The notes beneath the pieces are model-generated. The model made no database searches. It saw only the letters and a list, made by a program, of their open reading frames with translations, and had not been told where the DNA came from. From Phascolarctobacterium succinatutens CAG:287 (GTDB lineage: Bacteria > Bacillota > Negativicutes > Acidaminococcales > Acidaminococcaceae), in the NCBI RefSeq assembly GCF_000434895.1, contig NZ_FR892788.1, positions 1 through 56,190 on the forward strand: a DNA stretch of 56,190 nt, written 5' to 3'. Shown here piece after piece: positions 1 through 8,653 of the stretch. Position 1 is the first letter of the stretch, and every line of letters starts with the position of its first letter. The position numbers were made by a program, and so were the translations under genes.

Positions 1-108
1 CAAGTTGATTATACAATCTACCAAAAAATTTACTTTAATTTTAGTTTACATTTGCTTTAATTATCTTAAAGAAGCTTTTTCTATATTATTTTTAAGGAAT
101 GATGTTAT

Positions 109-1425
109 ATGCAGATTCAAGATTTGATTATCCTTATCTATATTATCCTGCGCGTTGCTCCCAGCTCTTATCTATGCTACTATCCCTTTTTGGAAGACCT
201 GCGCTTATCCAAAAAAACAGCAATATGCGGCTTTTTTGCTATTATTCTCATAGAATGGGGCATTTTCATCTTTACCGGACGCAATTTCGATAAGCTGCCG
301 TCATTATATGGAGTTTACCTGCTCTACATATTCTACTACTTTGCCATCGTAAAAGGTAATAAAAGTAAACAGCTTTTTTGCATCCTGCTCTCTGGCAATT
401 TTGAAATTGTACTGCAGACACTGGCTATGCTCGCCGAACGCTTCTCGCCCACTCCCGGCTACTACTATGCCACCGCCACCTTCGTGCTCCTGCTTGAACA
501 ATCAGCTTATTTTTCCTGGTTCTACTTTACTGTAAAAAAATTTAAGCAACTCTTTCGCAACACTAAATACAATAAGATTATCAACTATTCCAACTATATT
601 TTAGCTTTTAACTTCGTTGCCCTGGTAATCATCCGCAATTTTTCCGAGCCACGCACCTGGAATCTTTTCTTTGCCCGCTTTCTGTGCATCATGCCGCTCT
701 TCTTCTTTGTTTGCATGATGATGGAGCTGCTGAAGGAAAAAATTGATAACAAGATGATGTCCGTCAAGCTCAGCTCACTGGAAGAACTGCGTCGTAACGA
801 AAAGCCTTACTACGATTTTGTTATCGAAACCTGGCAGAAATCACGCCGCCTGCGCCATGACCAAAAGCATCTCGCGGTTATGCTCAACCAGCTTTATGAA
901 GAAAAACAGTTTGATAAGCTTGGTCAGCATCTGCGTGCTATCCTTAAATATACCGAAACGCTGCAAACAGTAAAGCTTTATGGCAACGAACCCATCGACG
1001 GCCTTATCGGCTACTGGCAGATGCAGGCACAGGAAAAAGGCATCCCCTTTGCCGTGGATATCAGCTTCAGCAAGATCAAAATCAACGATATTGATCTGGC
1101 CATTATTTTAGGCAATGCTTTGGAAAACGCTTTTACCGCAGTTACCAAAGACGACGTAGCCCAGCGCAGCAACTGCTATATTAATGTGAAAATCAGAGAA
1201 AGAGCCTCTACACTGTTGATAGAAGTTGTTAATTCCTTCAGCGGTAACATCGTGCGTTATAATGACCAGTTTTATTCCGCCAAGCGCGACTACAAGGAAC
1301 CTGGCACCGGACTGGAAAACATCAGGATGATTTGCGAAAAATACGCAGGCAGTAATAATATAAGCTTTGACAACCAAAGCTTCAAGCTGCAGCTGATGCT
1401 GGCAAACACGCACTTAGAAAGTTAA
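109..1425 (+). CDS. Membrane sensor histidine kinase, GHKL (AgrC/LytS-like) type
   Basis: A 438-residue protein whose first ~220 residues are a run of hydrophobic segments (about six membrane spans), followed by a cytoplasmic kinase half. The phospho-acceptor box RRLRHDQKH places the likely phosphorylated histidine at residue 250. The ATP-binding domain shows an N-box (GNALENA, about 335-341) and a G-box (GTGLENI, from 399). This arrangement is that of GHKL-family kinases such as AgrC, which sense peptides or cell-envelope signals and phosphorylate a LytTR-type response regulator. No regulator gene follows it; one may lie left of the window. The ATG at 109 is chosen because AAGGAA lies nine bases upstream. 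The signal sensed cannot be told from sequence. Confidence 0.85.
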   Translation: MQIQDLIILIYIILRVAPSSYLCYYPFLEDLRLSKKTAICGFFAIILIEWGIFIFTGRNFDKLPSLYGVYLLYIFYYFAIVKGNKSKQLFCILLSGNFEIVLQTLAMLAERFSPTPGYYYATATFVLLLEQSAYFSWFYFTVKKFKQLFRNTKYNKIINYSNYILAFNFVALVIIRNFSEPRTWNLFFARFLCIMPLFFFVCMMMELLKEKIDNKMMSVKLSSLEELRRNEKPYYDFVIETWQKSRRLRHDQKHLAVMLNQLYEEKQFDKLGQHLRAILKYTETLQTVKLYGNEPIDGLIGYWQMQAQEKGIPFAVDISFSKIKINDIDLAIILGNALENAFTAVTKDDVAQRSNCYINVKIRERASTLLIEVVNSFSGNIVRYNDQFYSAKRDYKEPGTGLENIRMICEKYAGSNNISFDNQSFKLQLMLANTHLES

Positions 1426-1428
1426 CCC

Positions 1429-1457
1429 TTGACGCAAAAACTAAAAGTGCTTATACT
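1429..1457 (+). promoter_or_regulatory. Sigma-A promoter of the threonine ammonia-lyase gene
   Basis: A TTGACG -35 box (1429-1434) is followed after exactly 17 bases by a TATACT -10 box (1452-1457). It lies directly after the kinase stop codon and points at the lyase gene 70 bases further on, so the lyase is probably transcribed on its own. Confidence 0.75.
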
Positions 1458-1460
1458 AAA

Positions 1461-1492
1461 ATAGATTGTAGCTTTTGCACAGTCTATTTTTG
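1461..1492 (+). terminator. Weak hairpin with T tract between kinase and lyase genes
   Basis: ATAGATTGT and ACAGTCTAT form an imperfect stem around a nine-base loop, followed by TTTTT. It sits just after the predicted transcription start of the lyase message. It could end kinase transcription or form the 5' end of the lyase leader. The stem is A/T-rich, so confidence is modest. Confidence 0.4.
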
Positions 1493-1527
1493 TATTTTTA
1501 TTAAGGGAAAGAAAAGAAGGTAACAAA

Positions 1528-2745
1528 ATGCTCTCATTAGACAAAATTTATCATGCAGCCTTCATCCTTAAAAGCGTAGCACGTAAAACAGATTTAATAG
1601 CTGCTCCGCATTTAAGCGAAGGCAACAACTTGTATCTGAAAACAGAAAACCTGCAGGTAACAGGCAGCTTCAAGGTACGCGGTGCCTACTACAAAATCAG
1701 CCAGCTAACACCCGAAGAAGCAAGCAAGGGCGTTATCGCCTGCAGCGCCGGCAACCACGCGCAGGGCGTAGCACTGGCTGCAACCAGCATGGGCATCAAA
1801 AGCGTCATCTGCATGCCGGACGGCGCACCGATTATGAAGGTAGAGAACACTAAGCGCCTCGGCGCACAGGTGGAGCTTGTTCCCGGTGCCTACGACGAAG
1901 CACATGACCGCGCCGTACAGCTGCAGGAAGAAACAGGCATGACCTTTATCCATCCATACGATGATGAACTTGTTATTGCCGGCCAGGGCAGCATCGGTCT
2001 GGAAATTTTGGACCAGCTGCCGGATGTAGAAGCAGTAATCGTACCGATTGGCGGCGGCGGCCTTATCAGCGGCGTAGCCTTCGCTATCAAAAGCCTGCGT
2101 CCGGAGGTTAAGGTTTACGGCGTACAGGCAGCAGGCGCAGCCAGCATGTACAACGCCTTCCATGACCATAAATACGAAACTCTGGAGCACGTCAGCACCT
2201 TTGCCGACGGCATTGCTGTAAAAACTCCTGGTGAAAACACCTACGAGCTCATCAGCAAATATGTTGACGATATCGTTACCGTCAGCGAGGACGAAATCGC
2301 AACCGCAATCTTAACCCTGATTGAAAAACAGAAGCTGATTGCCGAAGGTGCAGGCGCAACTCCGGTAGCAGCAGCGCTGTTCGATAAGCTGCCGATTAAG
2401 GGCAAGAAAACCGTCTGCGTTGTATCCGGCGGTAACATCGACGTTAATATTCTTTCGCGTGTTATCACCCGCGGTCAAGTTACCAGTGGCCGCAGAGTCA
2501 ACCTTGTTATTATGCTGGAGGACCGTCCGGGCCAGCTGCTCAAAGTCAGCGAGATTATCAGTCAATGCGGTGCCAACGTTGTCGGCGTACACCACAACCG
2601 CAGCGATGCCAACATGGCCATCACCGGCTGCTTCCTCAAACTGGAGCTGGAAACACGTGATGCCGCACAAATCAAAGAAATCGAAGACAAGCTGACGGCA
2701 GCAGGCTTCAAGCTGGTCAGCGACCAAACCGCAGCACAGCATTAA
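1528..2745 (+). CDS. ilvA: Threonine ammonia-lyase with C-terminal ACT domain
   Basis: PLP enzyme that deaminates L-threonine to 2-oxobutyrate and ammonia. TGSFKVRGA carries the Schiff-base lysine (K49). SAGNHAQG follows, and the phosphate-binding glycine loop is IGGGGL (about 174-179). The C-terminal ~75 residues (from about 330, VNLVIMLEDRPGQLL) form an ACT-type regulatory domain. At 405 residues it matches the single-ACT form common in anaerobic Firmicutes, which may be biosynthetic (IlvA, isoleucine) or catabolic (TdcB-like). The sequence does not separate these. No other isoleucine genes are adjacent and there is no T-box leader, which leaves a fermentative role open. It has its own promoter and terminator. 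Confidence 0.93.
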   Translation: MLSLDKIYHAAFILKSVARKTDLIAAPHLSEGNNLYLKTENLQVTGSFKVRGAYYKISQLTPEEASKGVIACSAGNHAQGVALAATSMGIKSVICMPDGAPIMKVENTKRLGAQVELVPGAYDEAHDRAVQLQEETGMTFIHPYDDELVIAGQGSIGLEILDQLPDVEAVIVPIGGGGLISGVAFAIKSLRPEVKVYGVQAAGAASMYNAFHDHKYETLEHVSTFADGIAVKTPGENTYELISKYVDDIVTVSEDEIATAILTLIEKQKLIAEGAGATPVAAALFDKLPIKGKKTVCVVSGGNIDVNILSRVITRGQVTSGRRVNLVIMLEDRPGQLLKVSEIISQCGANVVGVHHNRSDANMAITGCFLKLELETRDAAQIKEIEDKLTAAGFKLVSDQTAAQH

Positions 2746-2758
2746 CAACAAAAAAATT

Positions 2759-2796
2759 ACCACAGCCTACATAAAATGTAAGCTGTGGTTTTTTTT
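2759..2796 (+). terminator. Rho-independent terminator after ilvA
   Basis: The stem ACCACAGC/GCTGTGGT is extended by TACA/TGTA and followed by eight T residues. It ends the plus-strand lyase transcript. Confidence 0.9.
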
Positions 2797-2934
2797 GCAG
2801 AGTTTGCGATTTTTAGACGTTATATTCTTCTGTTTCTCAATAGTTGGGAGAATGTACCGGAGGCGATGCGAACCTGACGAACGCGTACTTTTAGAAAGGT
2901 TCGTTAAGCATACGGTGCGTTATGCCCGCTCTTA
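2797..2934. other. Non-coding spacer with two small inverted repeats
   Basis: No credible gene lies between the ilvA terminator and the end of glmS. Two short inverted repeats stand close together: CGAACCT (2869-2875) with AGGTTCG (2897-2903), and GCATA (2908-2912) with TATGC (2921-2925). Neither is followed by a T tract on either strand, so they are not obvious terminators. Confidence 0.4.
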
Positions 2935-4773
2935 CTATTCTACGGTTACGCTCTTAGCCAAGTTTCTCGGCTTATCTACGTCTAATCCTTTGGAAACACT
3001 CACATAATAACCCATAAGCTGCAGCGGAATAACTGCCAGACTGGTCATGAAATGCTCGTCGGTCTTAGGAATATACACTGTGAAATCAGCTGTATCTTCA
3101 ATATTATAATTGCCATAAGTAGTCAGGCCCATCAAATAAGCGCCACGACTGCGGCACTCAACCATGTTGCTGACAGTCTTTTCATAAAGCTCGCTTTGAG
3201 TCAGTACACCAATAACAAGAGTACCGTCCTCAATCAGGCTGATAGTACCATGCTTCAATTCGCCGGCAGCATAAGCCTCACTGTGGATGTAGGAAATTTC
3301 CTTCATCTTCAGGCTGCCTTCAAGGCTAACAGCGTAATCCAGACCACGGCCGATAAAGAAGATATCTTTAGCGTTTACCTGTTTAGCTGCAAACCATTGG
3401 ATACGTTCCTTATCCTCAATAATCTTTTGAATTTTATCCGGCAGCTGTGCCATTTCCTGAATCAGCTCCAGATATTTAGCTTCGTCAATAGTGCCGCGAA
3501 CCATAGCAAACTGAATTGCCAGGCAGTAAGCAGCAATCAGCTGAGTGCTGTAAGCCTTGGTAGTTGCAACGGCAATTTCCGGGCCTGCCAGAGTATAGAA
3601 AACATTATCAGCTTCGCGGGCAATAGAGCTGCCTACTACGTTGACGATGCCAAGAGTTTTGATGCCCTTTTCTTTAGCCAGACGCAGAGCTGCCAAGCTG
3701 TCGGCAGTTTCGCCGGACTGGCTGACAATGATAACCAGCTCGTTCTTGCTCAGCAGCGGTTTGCGGTATCTGAACTCGGAAGCCAGCTCAGTACGAACCG
3801 GAATCTGTGCCAGATCCTCAATTACATATTGCGCTGCCACACCTACATGGTAAGCACTGCCGCAGGCAACTATGCAGATCTGGTCAATCTTTTTGATATC
3901 CTCGTCGCTGAGGCCGACAGCGCTCATATCCAGCTTGCCGTCAACCAGTACGGAATTCAGAGTATCGCGTACTGCCTTGGGCTGCTCGTGGATTTCCTTC
4001 ATCATGAAATGCTCAAAGCCTGCTTTTTCGGCAGCTTCGGCATCCCATTTGATTTCGGTCAACGGTTTTTCGATTACTTCTTCATCAACGTTGTAGAAGG
4101 TAACCTCGCCGTTAGCCAGACGAGCCATTTCCAGATTGCCGATGTAATATACCTTGCGGGTGTATTTCAAAATAGCAGGAACGTCGCTGGCAACATAGCA
4201 TTCGCCGTCCTGCACGCCGATAATCATCGGGCTGTCCTTGCGGGCAACATAAATTTCGCCGGGATATTCCTTGAACATTACTGCCAAAGCATAGGAGCCG
4301 CGCATACGGATCATAGCATGGCTCAGAGCATCAGTCGGAGTATGCTCATATTTTTTATAGTAGTAGTCAATCAGCTTAACGGCAACCTCGGTATCAGTCT
4401 GAGAATAGAAGGTATAGCCATTGTGCAGCAGCTTTTCCTTCAGCTCCTGATAGTTTTCGATAATACCGTTGTGGACAGCAACTACATTGCCATCTGCACT
4501 GGCATGCGGATGCGCATTAGTTTCAGAAGGCTCGCCATGGGTTGCCCATCTGGTATGACCGATACCACAGGTACCAATGAGGCTTTGTCCGCCATTAGTT
4601 TTGGCATAAAGCTCCTTCAGACGGCCCTTAGCCTTAACAATCTGCACCTGTGCACTGCCATCGCGCACTGCGAGGCCGGCAGAATCGTAACCACGATATT
4701 CAAGCTTAGACAGACCATCTAACAGAATAGGCGCTGCCTGCTTATTTCCACAAAATCCAACAATACCACACAT
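2935..4773 (-). CDS. glmS: Glutamine--fructose-6-phosphate aminotransferase (isomerizing)
   Basis: Makes glucosamine-6-phosphate from fructose-6-phosphate and glutamine, the first committed step to UDP-GlcNAc for peptidoglycan and lipopolysaccharide. The protein begins MCGIVGF, so after Met removal Cys is the N-terminal nucleophile of the class II glutaminase domain. GHTRWATHG and EYRGYDSAG are also glutaminase motifs. Two SIS sugar-binding domains follow (SQSGETADSL; GRGLDYAVSLEGSLKMKE). The 612-residue length is normal. The end KSVTVE is typical of the family. It lies 41 bases behind galE, probably in one operon. The gap is too short to hold a glmS ribozyme and none was seen. Confidence 0.97.
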   Translation of the reverse strand: MCGIVGFCGNKQAAPILLDGLSKLEYRGYDSAGLAVRDGSAQVQIVKAKGRLKELYAKTNGGQSLIGTCGIGHTRWATHGEPSETNAHPHASADGNVVAVHNGIIENYQELKEKLLHNGYTFYSQTDTEVAVKLIDYYYKKYEHTPTDALSHAMIRMRGSYALAVMFKEYPGEIYVARKDSPMIIGVQDGECYVASDVPAILKYTRKVYYIGNLEMARLANGEVTFYNVDEEVIEKPLTEIKWDAEAAEKAGFEHFMMKEIHEQPKAVRDTLNSVLVDGKLDMSAVGLSDEDIKKIDQICIVACGSAYHVGVAAQYVIEDLAQIPVRTELASEFRYRKPLLSKNELVIIVSQSGETADSLAALRLAKEKGIKTLGIVNVVGSSIAREADNVFYTLAGPEIAVATTKAYSTQLIAAYCLAIQFAMVRGTIDEAKYLELIQEMAQLPDKIQKIIEDKERIQWFAAKQVNAKDIFFIGRGLDYAVSLEGSLKMKEISYIHSEAYAAGELKHGTISLIEDGTLVIGVLTQSELYEKTVSNMVECRSRGAYLMGLTTYGNYNIEDTADFTVYIPKTDEHFMTSLAVIPLQLMGYYVSVSKGLDVDKPRNLAKSVTVE

Positions 4774-4814
4774 AAATACTTTTCCTCTTTTTCTACTATT
4801 TTTTTCTTTTTGCC

Positions 4815-5831
4815 TTATGCTTCAAAGCCATTAGGGTTGTTCTTCTGCCAGTTCCAGGAATCGCGGCACATGTCCTCAATACCCAGCTCTGCCTTCCAGC
4901 CAAGCTTTTCCCACGCCTTTGACGGATCTGAATAGCAGGTGGCAATATCCCCTGCACGACGTTGGTCAATTACATAAGGTATCTTAATTCCAGTAGCCTT
5001 TTCAAATGCTTTGACTAAATCCAGCACTGAATAGCCAATACCTGTACCAAGATTATACACCTCTACGCCGCATTTGTCATCTATTGCCTGCAAAGCTTTC
5101 ACATGACCTTTAGCCAAATCCACTACATGAATAAAGTCACGCACGCCAGTACCATCAGGAGTGGGATAATCATTACCAAAAACATGCAGGCGCTCCAGCT
5201 TGCCAACAGCTACCTGAGTAATATACGGCATCAGGTTATTGGGAATGCCATTGGGATTTTCGCCAATCAGACCGGAGCTGTGCGCACCGATAGGGTTAAA
5301 GTAACGCAGCAGAACCACATTCCACTCCTGATCAGCTACATACATATCACAAAGTATTTGCTCCAGCATCGACTTTGTCTGGCCATAAGGATTAGTGCAC
5401 TGCCCTTTAGGACAGGTTTCCGGAATAGGCACTACAGCAGGATTACCGTAAACAGTAGCCGAAGAGCTGAAAATAATATTCTTACAGCCTGCTTTACGCA
5501 TTACGTCCAGCAGTACCAGAGTACCGGAAATATTGTTCTCATAATACTCCAATGGCTTCTGTACCGATTCGCCCACTGCTTTCAAACCGGCGAAATGAAT
5601 ACAGCAGTCAAAGCTATGCTCATCAAAAACTTTTTGCAGGCCGGCACGATCCCTGATATCAGTTTCATAAAAAGGGATTTGCTGACCAGTGATTTTTTCT
5701 ACACGCTGCAGTGCCAGCCTGCTGGAATTAACAAGATTATCTACTACTACAACACTGTGACCAGCTTTAAGCAGTTCAATGACAGTATGCGAGCCGATGT
5801 AACCAGCTCCGCCTGTGACTAAAATATGCAT
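4815..5831 (-). CDS. galE: UDP-glucose 4-epimerase
   Basis: Interconverts UDP-glucose and UDP-galactose (often also the GlcNAc/GalNAc forms) for surface polysaccharide or Leloir metabolism. It is a short-chain dehydrogenase-type enzyme: the NAD-binding GGAGYIG is at residues 7-13, SSSATVYG at 122-129, and the catalytic pair Y149/K153 is in NPYGQTK. The length (338) is standard. The start is an ATG preceded by GAGGTG. Coupling to glmS suggests a sugar-nucleotide supply unit for cell-envelope synthesis. Confidence 0.95.
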   Translation of the reverse strand: MHILVTGGAGYIGSHTVIELLKAGHSVVVVDNLVNSSRLALQRVEKITGQQIPFYETDIRDRAGLQKVFDEHSFDCCIHFAGLKAVGESVQKPLEYYENNISGTLVLLDVMRKAGCKNIIFSSSATVYGNPAVVPIPETCPKGQCTNPYGQTKSMLEQILCDMYVADQEWNVVLLRYFNPIGAHSSGLIGENPNGIPNNLMPYITQVAVGKLERLHVFGNDYPTPDGTGVRDFIHVVDLAKGHVKALQAIDDKCGVEVYNLGTGIGYSVLDLVKAFEKATGIKIPYVIDQRRAGDIATCYSDPSKAWEKLGWKAELGIEDMCRDSWNWQKNNPNGFEA

Positions 5832-5948
5832 TTTTTCACCTCAATTTTTTCGCATCAGGCAGCTATTAATTTCTGCCTACAGTATTATTTTACAACCTTT
5901 CGCCTTAAACTAAGGTGAACAAGCTAACTGTTTTTTCATAATTTCTGT

Positions 5949-6533
5949 TTAACTGCCGATAATCGGCTTATTTTCCATAGTATTTACCAGCTTAGAAAGC
6001 TGCCATTTTATTGTTTCCGCCGGCTTTTCATAATTACCCATTTCACGCAGCCCGCTTTCACGCACGCGTTTCTTCAGCAGCTTATTGCCATCCTTTTTAT
6101 ATACAAAAAGGTCTGCATCCGCTACAACACGCACATAGGTATCGTGATCAAAGCGGAATCCCCAGCCGCTGACGAGGCTTTCATCCATTTCATAGATGCG
6201 TGCAACAACCAGCACATCCATTTTGCTTTTTTCCGCCAAAGCGGCTAAAGATGCTGCATCCAGCTTCACACCATCACGCACAGCCTGGCTCACCAGCTTC
6301 TGTGCCTCGCCGCCATCTATGATTTGATAATCTGGAAAGCGATAGCCCAGCTTGACCATCTGCCGCCACTCCTTATAAACAGCGCCGTCCACACCGCCAT
6401 CCTGGTCGATTACCACAAAGCCCACAGGACGCTCCGCAAAATCTGCCCGCGCCGTCTGCGGCAAAACAGCTGTAAACAAGAACGCAAATACTGCCAAAAA
6501 GCAGACCTGCAGCAGCCATTTAATATTTTTCAT
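5949..6533 (-). CDS. Secreted protein of unknown function
   Basis: About 194 residues with a clear N-terminal signal peptide (MKNIKWLLQVCFLAVFAFLF...) and a likely cleavage site after TARA. The mature part contains FVVIDQDGG, an alpha/beta pattern and a basic C-terminal half. I do not recognise a family with certainty; the pattern loosely recalls periplasmic proteins that present a small Rossmann-like fold. The start was set at the ATG at 6533, because the GTG three codons upstream is itself part of the AGGTG ribosome site. It follows udp after 16 bases and is probably co-transcribed with the nucleoside-salvage genes, though no functional link is evident. Confidence 0.7.
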   Translation of the reverse strand: MKNIKWLLQVCFLAVFAFLFTAVLPQTARADFAERPVGFVVIDQDGGVDGAVYKEWRQMVKLGYRFPDYQIIDGGEAQKLVSQAVRDGVKLDAASLAALAEKSKMDVLVVARIYEMDESLVSGWGFRFDHDTYVRVVADADLFVYKKDGNKLLKKRVRESGLREMGNYEKPAETIKWQLSKLVNTMENKPIIGS

Positions 6534-6549
6534 AAGAATCACCTGCCTC

Positions 6550-7350
6550 TTACTCAGCTGCCTCCGCCAGCAGCAGCTCGGCAGCTCCGCGTGTCACCTG
6601 CACCATATAGCCGAAGGCACGCTGATAAACGTCGGGTGGCGCCACGCTTTCGCTTTGCGTGCGCTTAACTACAACGCCGCAGACAGCGCCGGCCTCTAAG
6701 CCTAACGCCTGCGAGGTCACGAACAAAGCGGAGGTTTCCATTTCATAGTTCAGCACGCCCAACGCCTGCCATTCCTGCATCGTCCCGCGGAACCGGCGCG
6801 GTACATAGCCGGTGAAGCTGTCGTAACGCTCCTGCCCCGGCCAAAAAGTGTCGCTGGAGGCTGCAATGCCCAAATGATAGGGAGCACCGGCGTTCTTGGC
6901 TGCCAGTACCAGTGCGGTTGTAACCTCAAAGCTGGCAACTGCCGGGAACTCCAACGGCGCATAATGCTGCGAGGTGCCGTCAAGGCGAACGGCAGCCTTA
7001 TCAATAATAATATCACCGAGATTAACCTTTTCCTGAATTGTTCCCGTCGTACCGAAGCGGATGAGCTTTTTGATGCCCATACGCGCCAGCTCTTCCAGAC
7101 AAATTGCTACGGAAGGACCGCCCATACCCGTAGAGCAGACAAGTACCGGAGTATCGCTGATTTTAGTCAGCCAGCTGGTATATTCGCGATGGCTGGCAAT
7201 AAAGCTTGCATCACTGCCCAAGGCCTTCGCTAAAGGCTCTACACGTCCGGGGTCACCGGGAAGCACGGCAACAGTTGCGCCCTGCAGCTGCTGTGCCGAA
7301 AAACCTACATGGTATAAAATCTCCTCAGGTGCTGCGTAATGTTTGCTCAT
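6550..7350 (-). CDS. udp: Uridine phosphorylase
   Basis: Splits uridine with phosphate into uracil and ribose-1-phosphate. The PNP/UDP-phosphorylase fold is evident from LPGDPGRVE (phosphate loop), CSTGMGGPS, RFGTTGTIQ and NYEMETSALF. Long stretches resemble E. coli Udp (RLDGTS..YAPLEFPAVA, ASSDTFWPGQERYD), which makes the uridine assignment firmer than for most family members. The true start is the ATG at 7350, preceded by AGAGGTGG; a TTG further upstream only reads through that ribosome site. It lies 14 bases after deoB, whose product handles the ribose-1-phosphate released here. Confidence 0.93.
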   Translation of the reverse strand: MSKHYAAPEEILYHVGFSAQQLQGATVAVLPGDPGRVEPLAKALGSDASFIASHREYTSWLTKISDTPVLVCSTGMGGPSVAICLEELARMGIKKLIRFGTTGTIQEKVNLGDIIIDKAAVRLDGTSQHYAPLEFPAVASFEVTTALVLAAKNAGAPYHLGIAASSDTFWPGQERYDSFTGYVPRRFRGTMQEWQALGVLNYEMETSALFVTSQALGLEAGAVCGVVVKRTQSESVAPPDVYQRAFGYMVQVTRGAAELLLAEAAE

Positions 7351-7364
7351 ATTGTCCACCTCTT

Positions 7365-8588
7365 TCAAAACAAGTCCGCTTTAGTTCCGGTAAGGGTTGG
7401 TTCTATTTTCATATAATCGGCAATCGTCTGTCCTATATCGGCAAAGGTCTGCATAGGCTTAAGCTGCTTACATTCAATGCCTGCTCCCGAAAAGAGTACG
7501 GGAATTTTTTCGCGCGTATGGTCCGTGCCGCTCCAGCTAGGGTCATTGCCGTGGTCCGCCGTCATCAGCAGCAAATCGTCCTGATGCAGCAGAGCGGTAA
7601 TTTCCGGCAGTCTGCTGTCGAAATATTCCAGTGCCTCACCATACCCCTGAATGTCACGGCGATGTCCGTAGGAGGAATCAAAGTCAACAAAATTAGTAAA
7701 AACAATGGTATTATCTGGAGCATCGGCTACAGCCTGCTTCGTTGCATCTATCAGCTTATCCAGGCCGCCTGCCGCATAATGCTTTGTAATACCGCGATGC
7801 GCAAAAATATCGGCAATCTTGCCTACGGAGTAAACGCTGCCGCCGGCTGCAACCATTTTATCAAGCAATGTCGGCTGCGGTGCCGGTACTGCGTAATCGT
7901 GACGGTTGGTTGTGCGGGTAAAATCCGTAGCACAGGTGCCGACGAACGGACGCGCTATTACCCGGGCAATATTATACGGCTGCACCAGCTTAAAAGCCAG
8001 CTTGCACAAATCATACAAGCGCTCCAGACCAAAGGCTTCCTCGTGCGCCGCTATCTGCAGCACGCTGTCGGCGGAGGTATAAATAATCGGCTTGCCGCTT
8101 CTTACATGCTCCTCGCCCAGCTCCTTGATGATTTCGGTACCGCTGGCATGACATTCGCCCAGCACGCCCGGCAAATTGCCTTGGCTGATAATTGCGTCTA
8201 CCAGCTCCTGCGGAAAGCATTTCGGCACATCAGGGAAATAGCCCCAGTCAAATTTAACCGGCACACCGCTGATTTCCCAATGTCCGCTCAGCGTATCCTT
8301 GCCGCGGCTGACCTCCTGCGCATAGGTATAAGCACCGATTGTATGCTCGGCGCCCAAGCCTGCCGGCAACGCTTCGCCGCGGCTCAGCTCGGCAGCTGCC
8401 TGCAGTCCGTGCTCAGCCAGATGCGGCAAATGCAGCGGCTTCGGCGCTTCGCCTGCGTGACGCGGATTTTTTGCCAGCCAATCACAAATATGCCCTAAAG
8501 TATCTGCGCCCTTGTCGCCATAAGCATCAGCATCATGGGCGTAACCAATACCAAAGGAATCCAACAACAGAATAATAGTACGAGCCAT
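7365..8588 (-). CDS. deoB: Phosphopentomutase
   Basis: Converts (deoxy)ribose-1-phosphate to the 5-phosphate so that nucleoside sugars can enter central metabolism. It belongs to the alkaline-phosphatase superfamily: metal ligands are in IILLLDSFGIG near the N-terminus and TADHGNDPSWSGTDH near the C-terminus. Other family motifs are KDTLSGHWE and TSADSVLQIAAHE. The length is 407 residues from the ATG at 8588, which has AGGTG six bases upstream; longer readings lack such a site. The enzyme is cytoplasmic and forms a salvage pair with udp. Confidence 0.96.
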   Translation of the reverse strand: MARTIILLLDSFGIGYAHDADAYGDKGADTLGHICDWLAKNPRHAGEAPKPLHLPHLAEHGLQAAAELSRGEALPAGLGAEHTIGAYTYAQEVSRGKDTLSGHWEISGVPVKFDWGYFPDVPKCFPQELVDAIISQGNLPGVLGECHASGTEIIKELGEEHVRSGKPIIYTSADSVLQIAAHEEAFGLERLYDLCKLAFKLVQPYNIARVIARPFVGTCATDFTRTTNRHDYAVPAPQPTLLDKMVAAGGSVYSVGKIADIFAHRGITKHYAAGGLDKLIDATKQAVADAPDNTIVFTNFVDFDSSYGHRRDIQGYGEALEYFDSRLPEITALLHQDDLLLMTADHGNDPSWSGTDHTREKIPVLFSGAGIECKQLKPMQTFADIGQTIADYMKIEPTLTGTKADLF

Positions 8589-8608
8589 TTTTTCACCTGC
8601 TTTCTTAT

Positions 8609-8649
8609 GCAAAAGGGAGCTGCTAACACCTACGCTAAACAACTCCCCT
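8609..8649 (-). terminator. Terminator-like hairpin between the LUD gene and deoB
   Basis: On the minus strand AAGGGGAGTTG pairs with CAGCTCCCTTT (two G-U pairs) and is followed by TTTT. It could separate deoB-udp from the upstream genes or only reduce read-through. Confidence 0.55.
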
Positions 8650-8653
8650 TGAA

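Noticed and set aside
2795..3007. 70-residue plus-strand reading frame downstream of ilvA
   Set aside because: Starts within the terminator region, has no ribosome site and runs into the opposite strand of glmS.
3052..4722. 556-residue plus-strand reading frame opposite glmS
   Set aside because: Shadow of the glmS gene on the other strand; no ribosome site and low-complexity translation.
4774..4814. A glmS ribozyme upstream of glmS
   Set aside because: The gap between galE and glmS is only 41 bases, far too short, and no ribozyme core is visible elsewhere.
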